Source: Fasciolopsis buskii (taxonomy: Eukaryota; Platyhelminthes; Trematoda; Plagiorchiida; Fasciolidae). Taken from it: 64,000 nucleotides of DNA. A program made the position numbers and the translations under genes. The notes beneath the pieces were generated by a model. It did not search any database. It was not told the origin of the DNA and worked only from the letters and a program-made list of their open reading frames with translations. The stretch lies in contig LUCM01001617.1 of the NCBI GenBank assembly GCA_008360955.1, positions 58,300 to 122,299 on the forward strand, read 5' to 3'. Positions 49,401-58,934 of this stretch are shown here, piece by piece (the stretch's first letter is position 1; every line of letters begins with the position of its first letter).

Positions 49401-52400
49401 ATACAACACGCTAGATGAGCGATACCACGCGAGAAGGAAGAACTAAAACGACACTGGGAGGAAAGATTTCAGGTAAGCTAACATTTTTAAAGTAACCATT
49501 AGCTACTTTATGCTGGCTGTCTCCAGAAAGACTCTTCATACTCAAAGCTAAGTAACCACAAATCACACCTGTAAACAAAAGTTTCAATAACAAAAGGCAA
49601 ATACCGATTAGCGAATGGCCAAGGTCTTAAAGAAATTTTTCCCTCAATACTTTGGCCCAATATTCAGAGTGAAACAGGGCTCCACTTAAGATTTCTTTAC
49701 TGTTATTCTGATTTCTACACAACGGCTCTCGCAACAAAAGAAATGTCCATACTGCGTTGCAACAGATATCAAGTCATTGTCAATAAGCCACTATCCGTGC
49801 ACGGTCAATCGGGTCCAAAAATGGTATCAACTAAGGCCGTCACCAATCCGACTGCTATTAGCCCGGTGATTTCTTTGAGTGGAGCGTCATTCCATCCCAC
49901 GCCATATTCAGTGATCACACACCGGCTTTCGGAATCAAGCAGGGTAATAACGCAACTACAAATAAATGGAAACGGCAGGAGAGTAACAAACTGCAGAGAA
50001 AAAACAACAAAGATGAACAAACTAATTGTTTTTGACCTGTTGTATTTTTTGCCGCCAACACAATTGTGATTTTGGGCTGTGTTCGGGTTATTTTTAGACG
50101 AGATCAGTTCTACGGACAGGCCACGCAGCGCATTCGCCAGCCAACCATTTTCGGTTCTGAGCTAAATTATCCTCCTCGGTGTCACCAACCAACAACAATT
50201 CCCATCTCCTGGGCCAAACCAGGAAAAGCGAAAAGCAACCAACCAAGGCCAAAGCCGAAGCTAACCTCTTCGAAGTGATAGCCCTGAAACGCCACATCAA
50301 TTCTCCCAGGGCCTTGTCCGCAACTTGCAAAAGATCACGAAAAGGTAGACAGATGAGCTAGCATAGCGCGATACGTGTCATGGCGAACCGAAGGCGATGT
50401 GGAGCGATTACCTCGTCAGAAGACGATTGCCTGCACTCAACACATCGATGGACGGCACCTCCGACATGCCACCGCATGTTTCCCAACCAAGACACGAAAC
50501 AATGCTTCGGAGATGCCGGTGGGTCAAACACAGAAAGTCGCCTGAGCACTCGCACAATGCGGAGAAAGCCATAGTGTTTCGAGGACACGTAACGGTGGGA
50601 GCAATGAAGCTACATGGCTTTTTACGCCCACTCCCTTGAAGCAAAATCAGATGTTAGGGCACCTCAAGTGTCGCGGGATCGCGCAGGATGCTTTGGCTGT
50701 CGGTGCGTACGCTGAAATGAAAAAACAAGTTAAGTTCTATCAAAGCGACTGATTATTTGTTCTGTATGAACGCTATAAGTCTTAATGAACATAGCCGGCT
50801 TGTCGAATGGTATCCAGTCATATAATGCCACGGATCGGCCCTCTCACTCAGAGCCACCAACGCCACCAACGCCAGCAAGACCAGAAGTCTCAACCCCGGG
50901 GTCTCCAGAAAGACGCAGATGAAACTTCACGGAAGGACTAAATGGGTGTGTCAGCTGGATAACAAAGCCGGAGTTCTGAATGCGAGTTTCTTGGATACAG
51001 CACACATCGATGGCTGGGTTGTTCAGTGTACGGGCTAAACAACCCTGTTGACTTATACGTATCAGTGTCCGCACACTGAAGGTGAACAGTTTAAAAGTGC
51101 ATCGAGGGCGAAGAAATGCATCAGCCGGCGGTTGGGTTTGGATGCTATTTGAAGGAGAACGCGAGTGAACAGGAATATTACTTATGCCAGTAGCATAGCA
51201 TTAGCACAGCCGACCATTCACGCCGCAGCCGATCCCTATTGGATGTTCCGGGTGCCTAATTTGGTGTCAGGTTTTTGAATGGATACAAAACTTTTCGGGA
51301 ATGACTGAATGCATAACAAGTTAAGAATAACAACGCAGCTTGCGGTGTCCAAGAAAATGCGTCCAGTTTTATTCGCATGGTCCTAATATTTCATGAGGTG
51401 CACAGAAACTCCACAGTCCCCTAAAAACTCCGGAAGTTAACTATCTTTCGGAGCCATCGGCGCACCTCCAGTCATGTGGAGTTCTGCTTTTACTGTAGCA
51501 TCGATTAAGATGCTACGGTCAGTCACCAGCGACCATTAATCCTAAGCCTTTGGAGCATCCATCCGCAAAGTGAACTGGAGGCGGGCGTCAAAGGATTTTG
51601 AATAGCAAGTAGGGTTCTTCATGGAGTTACGTTTTTTGAGCACATATCCAGTGTTTACGTTGAAGACAATGATGTTGAACGGTATACTTTGACATAAATC
51701 ACCATTCTCTAGGCACAAACGGAGATCGATCACGTCTAATTTGACGACCAATCGAAATCTACTTCGTCGAGAGTTATACCACTGGGAACCGGTATAGCAG
51801 AATTATACGGTGGTTTCAATAGTGGAAGCGAAATGAAACTCCATTTTGCACTGTCTGGTGGACCTCAGCTAAAATAAGTAACTGTTCTCCAAAAACGTCA
51901 GAGGTTCGAATCCCAAACCCCTCCAGTTATTTGTGCTACATGATAATTTGTTATCGTCAGAATAGTTACCATCTTGACTAACTGAGACTCTATTTTTTGT
52001 ATGGCATTCTAAGTTGCACGTCTACAAAGAATTCCATACTGCATCGGTCTTCGCGCAGGTTAGTCAGGACCGCGCTGCCAGTTGCATCGAACGAGGTGTA
52101 TAGTGATGAGTATGCCGCTACTCAGAGTTCCCTCTCTTTTATTCAACCTGTTTTTTCTGTCTCCAACCAAATCTCTTTGTCCTCTCTACCTAACCATAAT
52201 AACTCCACCGATAACACCCGACACTTGCAACGGTTCATGGTCAAATAGTGTAGTAAGTGTTTTTAATCTGCTGGCTCACATCTTCTCCAGCCTCGTCAGC
52301 CACGGATCTCAGCTACTCCAATATGTTCAGTCTCACGCAGACTGGCCACCAGGCGTGTTTAGCCCTGACGGTGAACTCATTTTCGATTGATGTCTGCTGT

Positions 52401-55400
52401 GTCAGTGAAACAGGAATTCAGGGTTTCGAGCAATATATTTCAACTAACTGCGCCTAATGACTAGTCAAGATATTTCCTGCGCAACTCAATCTGTGGGTCA
52501 ACGCGGTGTTGGAGTAGTCACAAGTGAAAAGGATGAGGCGGTCCTTTTAGACTGCATCCCGGTTAACACTCGTTCATGCGTCAAAAGATTGTAGGGATCA
52601 GTTACTGTTCGGAAGAATACATGTCCTAAGCACAGCTTATTTATCACCTCGTCATACGCCCCAACAGATTGGAGCCCCTAAATGCAAGAAGACACATTTT
52701 ACGACAAACTCGTCATTGCTATTCCCGGGATCAAAGGCCAACACATGCTCACCGAAGAGACGACCAGCGCCGGTGCAGAGAACGTTGTGGACTTTCACCT
52801 GGTAAACATCATCTCTAAAATAGCTACGGTGTGATAACACTGTGGCGTGGCGACTGGCTGGCCACCAAATAGAGCCATTGTACCCGGCCCAGTTCCACCG
52901 AGATAAGGTTTCCAGAAAAACGGAATGAGCTAGGTAATCGTCACCAGCGAAACTGCACCTAGACATGATGACGGCTTGCATGCCTCCATGATCAAACGAG
53001 CTATACAGGATGGATTATCTAGAGCCGAAGATCAACTCATGCCTGGAAAGTCAATGGGTAGAGGCCTGACGAAGTAGTCTCCTGGTCCTTCAGATTGGGA
53101 TTGACTTGAGCTGACTGCTCAGTCGGAAAAATGGGTGGTAGAATAATTGATTCAAGTAGATGGGCTTCTCCCCAGCCACTCCCGACTGCCTTGCGGTCAG
53201 TTTCTTGTTAGAACCAAGGGCATGGGTTCAGAATTATAATCGTCCCTCTGAGAGGAGGCTGGACTTACCAGCAGAGCTTGTCTATCATTTCCTGTGAGTA
53301 ACACGTCTACAAAGAAATCTATACTTCAGCGGTTGTTGGGCAAAATATTCAAGACCGCACTGCCTATTGCATCGAGCGGAGTGGGCACTGGTAAGCATGC
53401 TACTGCTCAATTTTGTTTAATTCGACGAATTCTTCACCTCTAACCAAATCTCTGCCCAAACGCAAGTGACTTTATAGCGCAAGTTGGAAGACTTAGTGTG
53501 CTGGAATGCCGTTTAGGTAGGTGATACGTCTTGACTGTTCAACAGACAGATAACAAGGACAGACTTCTCCAATTTTCTGCAGACAGTCATGTATCCCTGT
53601 ATTGTAGCAATTGACGGCACCGTTCCCTTCGAACAGCGACTTGGCGCCCTAACTCGACAAGCAGTCCGAGGCAGACCGACCATATCGCAATAAGCCACCG
53701 TTGGTGCGATTCAGTCCAGAATTGTAAATCATACTGGATTTCGTACGTCGAATCCGGCCATGCGTCAGTTTAATTGCGATTTTTGCAGCCGTTCAATGCC
53801 CACAGACACAAACCGAAAGGCCAGTTGGTCGTAAAACGTCTGTCTGATTCGGCTGTTCTCAACAGCTACGAACAGATACTATCCGATGGACTAAGAACTG
53901 CGACGAGCAGTAATGTAGATGAGCAGCGGGACCAAATCAAACAGACGACGCATTTGGTGGCAGATTTTGCCTGTGGTCCTAGATCTAGCGTTCATCAAAG
54001 ACATTGGTTCTCGCAAGAGTCGCTGAGCCTAATGGAGTTAAAACAGCAGCTTTATAACAGAAAGGAGATGAACAAGATGCGACGACAGCTGCAGCGTCAA
54101 CTGACAGTGAGCTTTTATGAACGACCGTAAAAACTGATGGGAAGCGGAAGCAGAGCGTAGTATTCAACCGCGGAAGACGGGGGAAAGCGGTCGGTCCCGA
54201 AGAATTCTTCCCCCTCCCCTACAGGTCTTTTTAAATTGGGTGGGGAAGCCCTTATAAAAGTGATTATCCTGTGGCTCCGTGATATCTGGGACGAGAGGCG
54301 TGTTCCGTAATCATGGGGTGACTAATTGACTATACCCATCTTCAAGAAGGGCGCACGTGGTGGCTGTAGCAATTCCGATAATTGCTAAGGTCTTAGCTTC
54401 GATAATGCTGCGCCGTTTGACACCGATTCGCGAGAATAACATCCACGAACAGCAGGTCAGATTTCGTCCAGGTCGAGGTTGCGTCGATTAGACTCGTTCT
54501 TCTGCAGTTACTCGAAACACGTCACAGACAACGCCCCCGTTACGGTCGCATTTTTTCTCGATTTGAAAGATGCCTTCAGCTAAGTCAACCGGACCGCGTT
54601 ATTCAGTGTCCTCCAACATAGGAGTGTGCCAGAAAAGTTCGTGAACCACTTGCAAACATCGTACTTGCATACTTGTGGTCGCATGAGGGTATACGGCGAA
54701 CTATCAACTTTATTCGAAGCTACTACTACTACTAATACACCTACCACCACCACCACCACTACTGCTACGTAGGGTTGTCCAACCTCTACGCTCTTGTTCA
54801 ACTTCGTCATGGACGAGGTAACGGAAGATTCTTTATGAGGTATGCAGGGCATACAAGTCAAACAAGCAAATAGAGAAAAACTGCATGACCTAGATTACGC
54901 AGACGACGCCGCGTTTGTTCGATTCTGCAGACCATGCGCAACGTGCACTAGACCGACTCTCGAGGGGTGTAGCTCCATTCCGCATGCGCTTTGCACCTTC
55001 GAAGTGTAGTGCTGTGACAAGGCTGAAAGACGATAGTAGACTCAAGAATGCTTATATCCAAGACTCGAGCGACGTACGCTTGACTGAAGCCATTGTGCAG
55101 CCAACCTGATTTCATTGAAGTTGAAAGGTCGTATGTAATATGCCGCAGTGCGCTCGGTTCTGTTGTATGGTTGCGAAACGTGGAGTATGCGTGTCGGACA
55201 CGTTCGTTGCTTGGAGGTTTTCGACCATCGGTGTCTACTTAGTATCGCCACGATTGGATGGAGTGACCGGATGAGTAACGTGGGGATAAGAATCCAGTGT
55301 TAGACGTCGGTTTTGAGAACACTATCTCAGTCTATGGTGCTTTGTGGACTACGCTGGTTGGGTTACGAGTTACGTAAGGCGAACAGTCGTCTACCATACC

Positions 55401-58400
55401 GTGCCTTATTTGTGTTCCTCCCACGGAGTGGGAGAGGTCATTTGGAGACCAGCAGATGACGTGGAACGAGAAAATGCAGAGCGAACTTAGGTAAAGTGTC
55501 TCACGCTTCCGGGATTGAGGTCCGACAGACCCTTTAATTAACTGGCTGGAGACACTAAAACCGTGAACAATGGAGGTGGTGTTGCCATTTTCTGCCGAAT
55601 CAGAATGATTGAGAAAGTGCGTTTGTCCAGTTCGATTGTGTTCCGTGTGTTGATTACCGCAACATTCATATCTTTCCTTGTATAGGTCCACTCCCTGTTC
55701 CCCTTGCATATTCTCCCTCTTTATATAAACGTAAGTCTGGGGAAAAGATAGCGGTCAACGGGGCTTGCCTTGCTGTTTAACGCTGAACGATGATGATGAG
55801 GTCATGCTTTCCGCTTCTCCCTCGTTCCATGATGCGAGTTTTGACTATGGGGCATGGCACTTCCACCGCTTCATACAAGGAATAAAAGAGCATAAGCATC
55901 CAATGATCGCTTACAGTAAACGATGATTCAATCTTTTTCGCGACATAGTTCTGTCGGTCCACTAGTTGAGATTTTCACAAATATATTGACATTTTATGAT
56001 TAGATGGACACCTGAGTATGGTGGACAGGGCACCACTTGGCCACAGTTGTTAGTCTCCTGCTAACATTATGCCTCCCAAAAATTCGTAACAGCACCCGTT
56101 CTCGCTCATTCTGCACATCTAAGAAATAAAGACTCCTGGACGTTGCAGCCATCCGCTGATTAAAACGTAACACTGGTTCCGTCCAACAGTTTCTCCAATT
56201 TTCTCTTGGAGTCCTGTTCTTGATCGAAACTCAAATCTCTACTTCATCAGACGCCACGCCTTCAATCTCCTAAACAGATTTTGCTATTCGTTTTACCTAA
56301 GGCTAGCGTCTATGCGTTTGTCCGTTAATTAATCAATCCCTCTGGCGATTTGAATCTCTAGCTTCAGCTGATATGGCTGAAGCTCCACCTTCCTTCATCA
56401 AATGACTTTTTTAGTTGTTTGCCGCTCTCCTAATAGTGGTGACTCTTTTGCCGCAGAACAATTGGCAGCTGTTCGTGATAGACCCCAACTGTTATGTAAA
56501 TATCTTAGGAGATTTTAACGTTCACAGTCGTGAATGAATGATTCATTCACCTGATAAATCGGATGTGGGCAGCGAAGTCAAACTAATTGGGCTTCCCGCG
56601 CGTATCTCCGATCAAGCTGACGACCGTGTTCGTACAGTTGCTCTTATTTGCCTATCTGTTCCTTCTCTGCTTTCAGATATAACCACCCTTCTCCCATTTG
56701 GCTAATCGGATCATTGTACGGTTTTTTCAGTCCATCCTAACAGCCCCGACCCGACTCTCACTACAAAAGACATTTCGGCGCTACAGACCGCCCAACTTTG
56801 AATTCTCAGTCCCTTATCCATGGAACGACCGTCGTTTTATTCCGGACACCCCGTATGTTTCCATCTTTTACCCTCCACTTTTCCGAAACAGGCAAACCCG
56901 GGATTCGACCACGCTGTACCCATAAAGTTGTCGGCATTTCGTCACTGATGCTGCCCACTCTCGCCGCTTTGTCCAAGCCAGGATCAAGTGTTTGTCAACC
57001 ATAGACTCAAAGAACGCCTCGTCCGCTGCAAAGCCCGACACCCACTCCGACCCACCAACTGGCAGTCAAACATTTTGACCCCTTGCTAAAATAGCTCAGA
57101 ATTTATACCCTTCCATGTGTAATTTACAAAGTGATCTAGTTTGTGAACCATACGAGAAAGCCCTGTTCTTTCACCTAGTTTGTCTCCATTCTCACTTTAC
57201 CTAATTATCATATACCTCAGCCTTCTTCCCACTGTTCTCTCTTTTCTCTACCTCGTACTAGCATTAGGAAAGATTCACCGAACAATGCGTTGTCTGCACG
57301 TTGACAAGCCACCTGCTTCGGATAGCATACCACTCATCCTTAAAATGTGCCTCTGAGCTCCTATTTTATGTCGCTTTCTGTATTTCTCTGAAACCTTTTG
57401 TCTTTCCGATTCCCTGAAAACACGCCGTGATTTGTTAAACGTGATGCTCCTTAAGACCCAAACAACTACCGTCCAATTTCTTTCATACCTGCTATTTCAA
57501 AATCGGCATCTCCGAAGAATCACAATGAACTACTGAGCGACCGTCGATATGAATCCTGACTGTGCCGTTCAACTGCTGACATCATACCCCTCGTGACACA
57601 CCTTTAGTCGGTTAGACTCGATAACCGCGGAGAAACATATAGATAATTTCAAGGCTTTTGCTTGAGTTCGCCAATGAAAGTCTTCCGGCGAAACCGCCCA
57701 CACTTGGACTTTCCCAGGCTCATCAAGATACCCCAGGAAGCGAATCATCTCCGTCCGAGTTGATAGGCACCTGTCTCATTCGTTTCTTGTAAATACTGGG
57801 ATTTTCCAACGTTTAGTAATGACGCCTACCCTTTTTTGTTATTGACTGGCAGCGTGCTATCCAATACCCCAAACCCAAACTATTCTTTTGCTAGTATCTC
57901 CACCCTAATTTTCTTTTTCCTACCATATTCCTAGCCATGACCAAGCAAACATCGGTTGTGAGGGTTGTGTCTCAATCATCCTGGCTTATTCAAATTCGAT
58001 AACCATTTTGGCATCTGGTAATAAGGAAAAAAGGCTATAGGTGATCATACTGGCTTTGCCTTTGTAAGTGCCAACTTTGGGTGATTCCTCGCCGAGCTTT
58101 GGATCTTTGTGGGTTTTTCTTCGGTATACTGCGAGTCAAATACATGAACCTCGGAAACCCCCGTACCCGTGGGCACAAGTGTGCCTTAGGGTTAACGTCG
58201 ATACTGCTGTTACGGTTTTTTCACCATATTCTACCAACGGTTCAGACGCCAGCACACAGACTGTCTCTAGGTGACAGAATACACGGCAGCTACCAGAAGA
58301 TCGTAAGTGGCTATTCTACAACATGAAAGAGATTCTTAAAAATCAGATCTTAGGCTCCTCGGGTGCAGCCCAATGGAGTGCATGGCTAGATGCTACGAAC

Positions 58401-58934
58401 AACGGTGCCTCAGTACTCACCTATTTGGAGGTTATCTACAGTCTCCCATCACTTACTTTCTACACTTTTTCGTTTTGGTTTTTCGCTCGGTGCAGTATTT
58501 TGGTAGAAAAAACCTTCCTACTGGATCGAGCGGTAAAATATACTAGTTGGTAAAAAACAAGTGACAAATGTTCCATTAGCACTCCGCACACCAGTGCAGC
58601 TCAACTGCTGTAGACAGTTGGTTGAACATACTGAAGGCTTAATTCTCGGAAAATTTTCGTTGAATTTCGTGGATAAATTGCTTAGCTCAAACATTCTGTT
58701 TTCAGCAGACTTCATAAACAATCCCGTCTCCTCATATTTCACTTCGATCAGACTCTGGAGGAAGAGTATTTGCAAATTATGGAAGAACGTCGACTGGAGG
58801 AGGAACGCAAACAACGGGAAGAAGAACAGCGCAAAGCACTTGAGCAAGCTGTGTGCACAATTCAGGCATATTGGCGGTCGTACAAAACAAGAAAAATGGC
58901 TCGGTCCAAAAGAGGAGGTAGAGGAAGAAAATGA
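40287..58934 (+). CDS. IQCD: Dynein regulatory complex subunit 10 (IQ domain-containing protein D)
   Basis: Subunit of the nexin-dynein regulatory complex, which links outer doublet microtubules in motile cilia and flagella and regulates inner-arm dynein. Eight exons with GT-AG borders and matching phases can be joined: 40287-40457, 40501-40666, 40711-40823, 41544-41939, 44095-44230, 45241-45410, an exon equivalent to 29472-29546, and 58752-58934. They total 1410 nt, or 469 residues, against about 450 in the human protein as I remember it. The order matches IQCD: an N-terminal helical region (LSGDARRMLGVLDSAMRKIL), a middle helical domain (LRSNIFSNMLTTPQDSKRKK), a long coiled coil, then a C-terminal IQ motif (TIQAYWRSYKTRK) and basic tail. 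A TAA lies in frame 15 bases before the ATG. Introns 4, 6 and 7 are large or filled with retroelement relics. In place, exon 7 is frameshifted. Confidence 0.85.
40501..40666 (+). CDS. IQCD: DRC10 exon 2
   Basis: Starts after GGTAAAATAG in phase 0 and ends GATGCAG|GTGAGA in phase 1. It encodes DNDGLDGEAEKAIKKYLKLS, a helix matching the human segment that follows the first domain, then a polar stretch (RIPVTEKIHMDIASYTPAEQ). The intron before it is only 43 bp. Confidence 0.75.
40711..40823 (+). CDS. IQCD: DRC10 exon 3, acidic linker
   Basis: Taken to start after AAACATTCAG (phase 1) and to end GCAGAA|GTAGGT (phase 0). It encodes a low-complexity acidic stretch (EKNGETPNVGSEYNGNEKPD, then MDEENESSAGSEAE). 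An earlier acceptor (TTTTTTCAG at 40689) has a stronger polypyrimidine tract but would put a stop at once in frame, so the later one is preferred. This is the least certain exon. Confidence 0.6.
41544..41939 (+). CDS. IQCD: DRC10 exon 4, central domain
   Basis: 132 codons, phase 0 at both ends, between TTATAG and GTAACT. It encodes LKEHLLLAVRRLLRVIKNSP, then further on LRSNIFSNMLTTPQDSKRKK, YLKEICNRLNEQQIKVDCLT and SDLEILTAKNNEQ. The LLxxPxxAxxL and the LR..LF..LLTSPxExRxK..FL..I patterns of human IQCD align here without large gaps. This is the strongest evidence for the identification. Confidence 0.85.
41940..44094. other. DRC10 intron 4
   Basis: A 2.2-kb intron with no exon-like frame. It contains the third copy of the RTE 3' end at 43278-43722. 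The remainder shows nothing recognisable. Confidence 0.6.
43278..43722 (-). pseudogene. RTE-type LINE 3' end, third copy
   Basis: Corresponds to 30125-30569 at a constant offset of 13153, with no net indel and one substitution noticed near the end. The minus strand carries the LSVFDHRHLRSIVRVWWEH region and the frames after it. This near-identity shows either very recent insertion or assembly duplication. The flanks differ from those of copy 1. Confidence 0.85.
44095..44230 (+). CDS. IQCD: DRC10 exon 5, coiled coil
   Basis: Begins after TTAATTAAAG in phase 0 and ends TATCAAG|GTGAGA in phase 1. It encodes IQVTTNKITLLQQEMKNLEN, then FDRSQRIKKEEADKTREIGT. Heptad-like and highly charged, it matches the first part of the IQCD coiled coil. 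The acceptor has a weak pyrimidine tract. Confidence 0.8.
45241..45410 (+). CDS. IQCD: DRC10 exon 6, coiled coil
   Basis: Begins after TATCTTTTCTAG in phase 1, completing a glycine codon with the previous exon, and ends CTAAAG|GTTGGT in phase 0. It encodes ELAELQNKLNTLENSYKMQV, then ENNKNVEKKERNNLFKLEME, then LEAKISAYDQEMFALK. The end matches the KYDTEM region of the human protein. Confidence 0.85.
45411..47659. other. DRC10 intron 6, left part
   Basis: No recognised gene or element. A run of frame near 46516-46649 (NMSMLVESLPDAKKQHVFFE) looks protein-like but has no match I know and does not fit the DRC10 model. Confidence 0.4.
47660..48360 (+). pseudogene. RTE-type LINE endonuclease (inverted-repeat left arm)
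   Basis: Reads VRTLIRISQQGCLARTLNNP, AIDVCCIQETRIQNSGFVIQ, then LHLRLSGDPGVETSGLAGVG. After a shift come YDWIPFDSRLCSLRLIGS, LFFVSAYMPKDCS and, from 48159, NEERLLALCPDHQLVLANRA. This is the apurinic-type endonuclease of flatworm RTE elements, with the catalytic Glu in CIQETRI. It runs straight into the RTE sequence of duplicated copy 2. The first 400 bp are repeated in inverted orientation at 50690-51105. Confidence 0.85.
48361..50649 (+). repeat. Duplicated segment, copy 2 (indel-rich)
   Basis: Collinear with 28471-30663: RTE endonuclease end and RT start on the + strand (IPIFKQGLHSDYALTTRV, near 48.88 kb), DRC10 exon 7 with flanks, and the RTE 3' end on the minus strand (about 50075-50640). 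It differs from copy 1 mostly by single-base insertions and deletions, with a net gain of 96 bases. A G run is 12 long here (48849-48860) and 10 in copy 1. Because copies 1 and 3 agree with each other over the last part, the changes belong to copy 2 and look like uncorrected single-molecule read errors. Confidence 0.9.
49397..49472 (+). pseudogene. IQCD: DRC10 exon 7 in its expected place, frameshifted
   Basis: The same exon as 29472-29546, now 76 bp with several small indels: GAGGAATAC has become GAGGATAC, and extra bases appear in the AACTAAACGAACTGG part. The frame is therefore lost. The acceptor (TTTTCTAAG) has an extra A, while the donor GTAAGC is kept. It lies between the exons at 45241-45410 and 58752-58934, where the protein model needs it. 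The damage is most likely technical rather than biological. Confidence 0.75.
50690..51105 (-). pseudogene. RTE-type LINE endonuclease (inverted-repeat right arm)
   Basis: The reverse complement of 47660-48075. 50844-51074 translates on the minus strand exactly as 47691-47921 does on the plus strand. Below 50843 the match shows several one- or two-base insertions, as in the neighbouring error-rich block. On the minus strand this 5' endonuclease piece is followed directly by the RTE 3' end at 50640-50075, so it reads as an internally deleted RTE copy. Confidence 0.85.
51106..51999. other. DRC10 intron 6, between RTE copies
   Basis: No gene is recognised. A polymerase III B-box-like string lies at 51904-51914. 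Confidence 0.35.
51904..51914 (+). promoter_or_regulatory. B-box-like string (possible tRNA-derived SINE)
   Basis: GGTTCGAATCC matches the polymerase III internal B box. I could not fold a tRNA around it or find a clear A box, so a degenerate tRNA-derived SINE is possible but unproven. Confidence 0.2.
52000..55560 (+). pseudogene. RTE-type LINE relic with intact YADD box
   Basis: Order on the + strand: a 5' untranslated region (52000-52330, similar to 53290-53480 and 62215-62490), and the endonuclease start (GHQACLALTVNSFSIDVCCV, then SETGIQGF). A 5'-module-like insertion follows (about 52968-53480), then the endonuclease end (HIAISHRWCDSVQNCKSYWI, 53.69 kb). The linker comes next (VVKRLSDSAVLNSYEQILSD, then HQRHWFSQESLSLMELKQQL). 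RT has IPIFKKGARGGC, FFLDLKDAF, LLFNFVMDE and DLDYADDAAFV, with YADD at 54896-54907. The C-terminal part has FDSADHAQRALDRL, RFAPSKCSAV, SVLLYGCETWSMRVGHVRCL, EVFDHRCLLSI and LRWLGYELR. Many frame changes and stops are present, and a trinucleotide tract interrupts RT. Confidence 0.8.
54719..54769 (+). repeat. ACT/ACC trinucleotide tract inside RT
   Basis: About 50 bp of ACT and ACC triplets encoding mostly threonine. It stands just where the RT motif before GCPTSTLLFNFVMDE should carry SSGVRQ, so it either expanded within or replaced that motif. Confidence 0.8.
55561..56439. other. DRC10 intron 7, non-coding
   Basis: No gene or domain is recognised between the end of the RTE relic and the next LINE fragment. 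Confidence 0.4.
56440..57800 (+). pseudogene. Jockey/CR1-like LINE relic (endonuclease and RT)
   Basis: The endonuclease is recognised by YVNILGDFNVHSRE-like sequence (GDFNVH at 56508-56525), PARISDQADDRVRTVALICL, and the terminal SDHCTV (SDH at 56706-56714, just after an in-frame stop). RT-start sequence follows: HVDKPPASDSIPLILKMC (57.29 kb), then API-LCRFL and, in broken form, the segment around the palm up to about 57.8 kb. It is a different family from the RTE copies nearby. Frame changes are frequent and the YxDD region is not recognisable. Confidence 0.65.
57801..58751. other. DRC10 intron 7, right end
   Basis: No recognised domain. Short frames at 58068-58326 and 58323-58553 have no family match. 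The intron ends at the acceptor CACTTCGATCAG (58751). Confidence 0.4.
58752..58934 (+). CDS. IQCD: DRC10 last exon with IQ motif
   Basis: Starts after TTCGATCAG in phase 0 and ends with TGA at 58932-58934. It encodes 60 residues: a charged helix (TLEEEYLQIMEERRLEEERK) leading into the IQ motif TIQAYWRSYKTRK and a short basic Gly/Arg/Lys tail (RSKRGGRGRK). The IQ motif should bind calmodulin or a related light chain. The human protein ends the same way, with a longer lysine-rich tail. Confidence 0.85.
   Translation, partial: TLEEEYLQIMEERRLEEERKQREEEQRKALEQAVCTIQAYWRSYKTRKMARSKRGGRGRK

Noticed and set aside
47660..51105. Inverted repeat read as the terminal repeats of a DNA transposon
   Set aside because: The arms encode RTE endonuclease and the interior holds a host exon and RTE pieces. 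No transposase is present.
52652..52981. 109-codon minus-strand frame
   Set aside because: Lies antisense to the RTE relic and its 5' module, with no recognisable domain.
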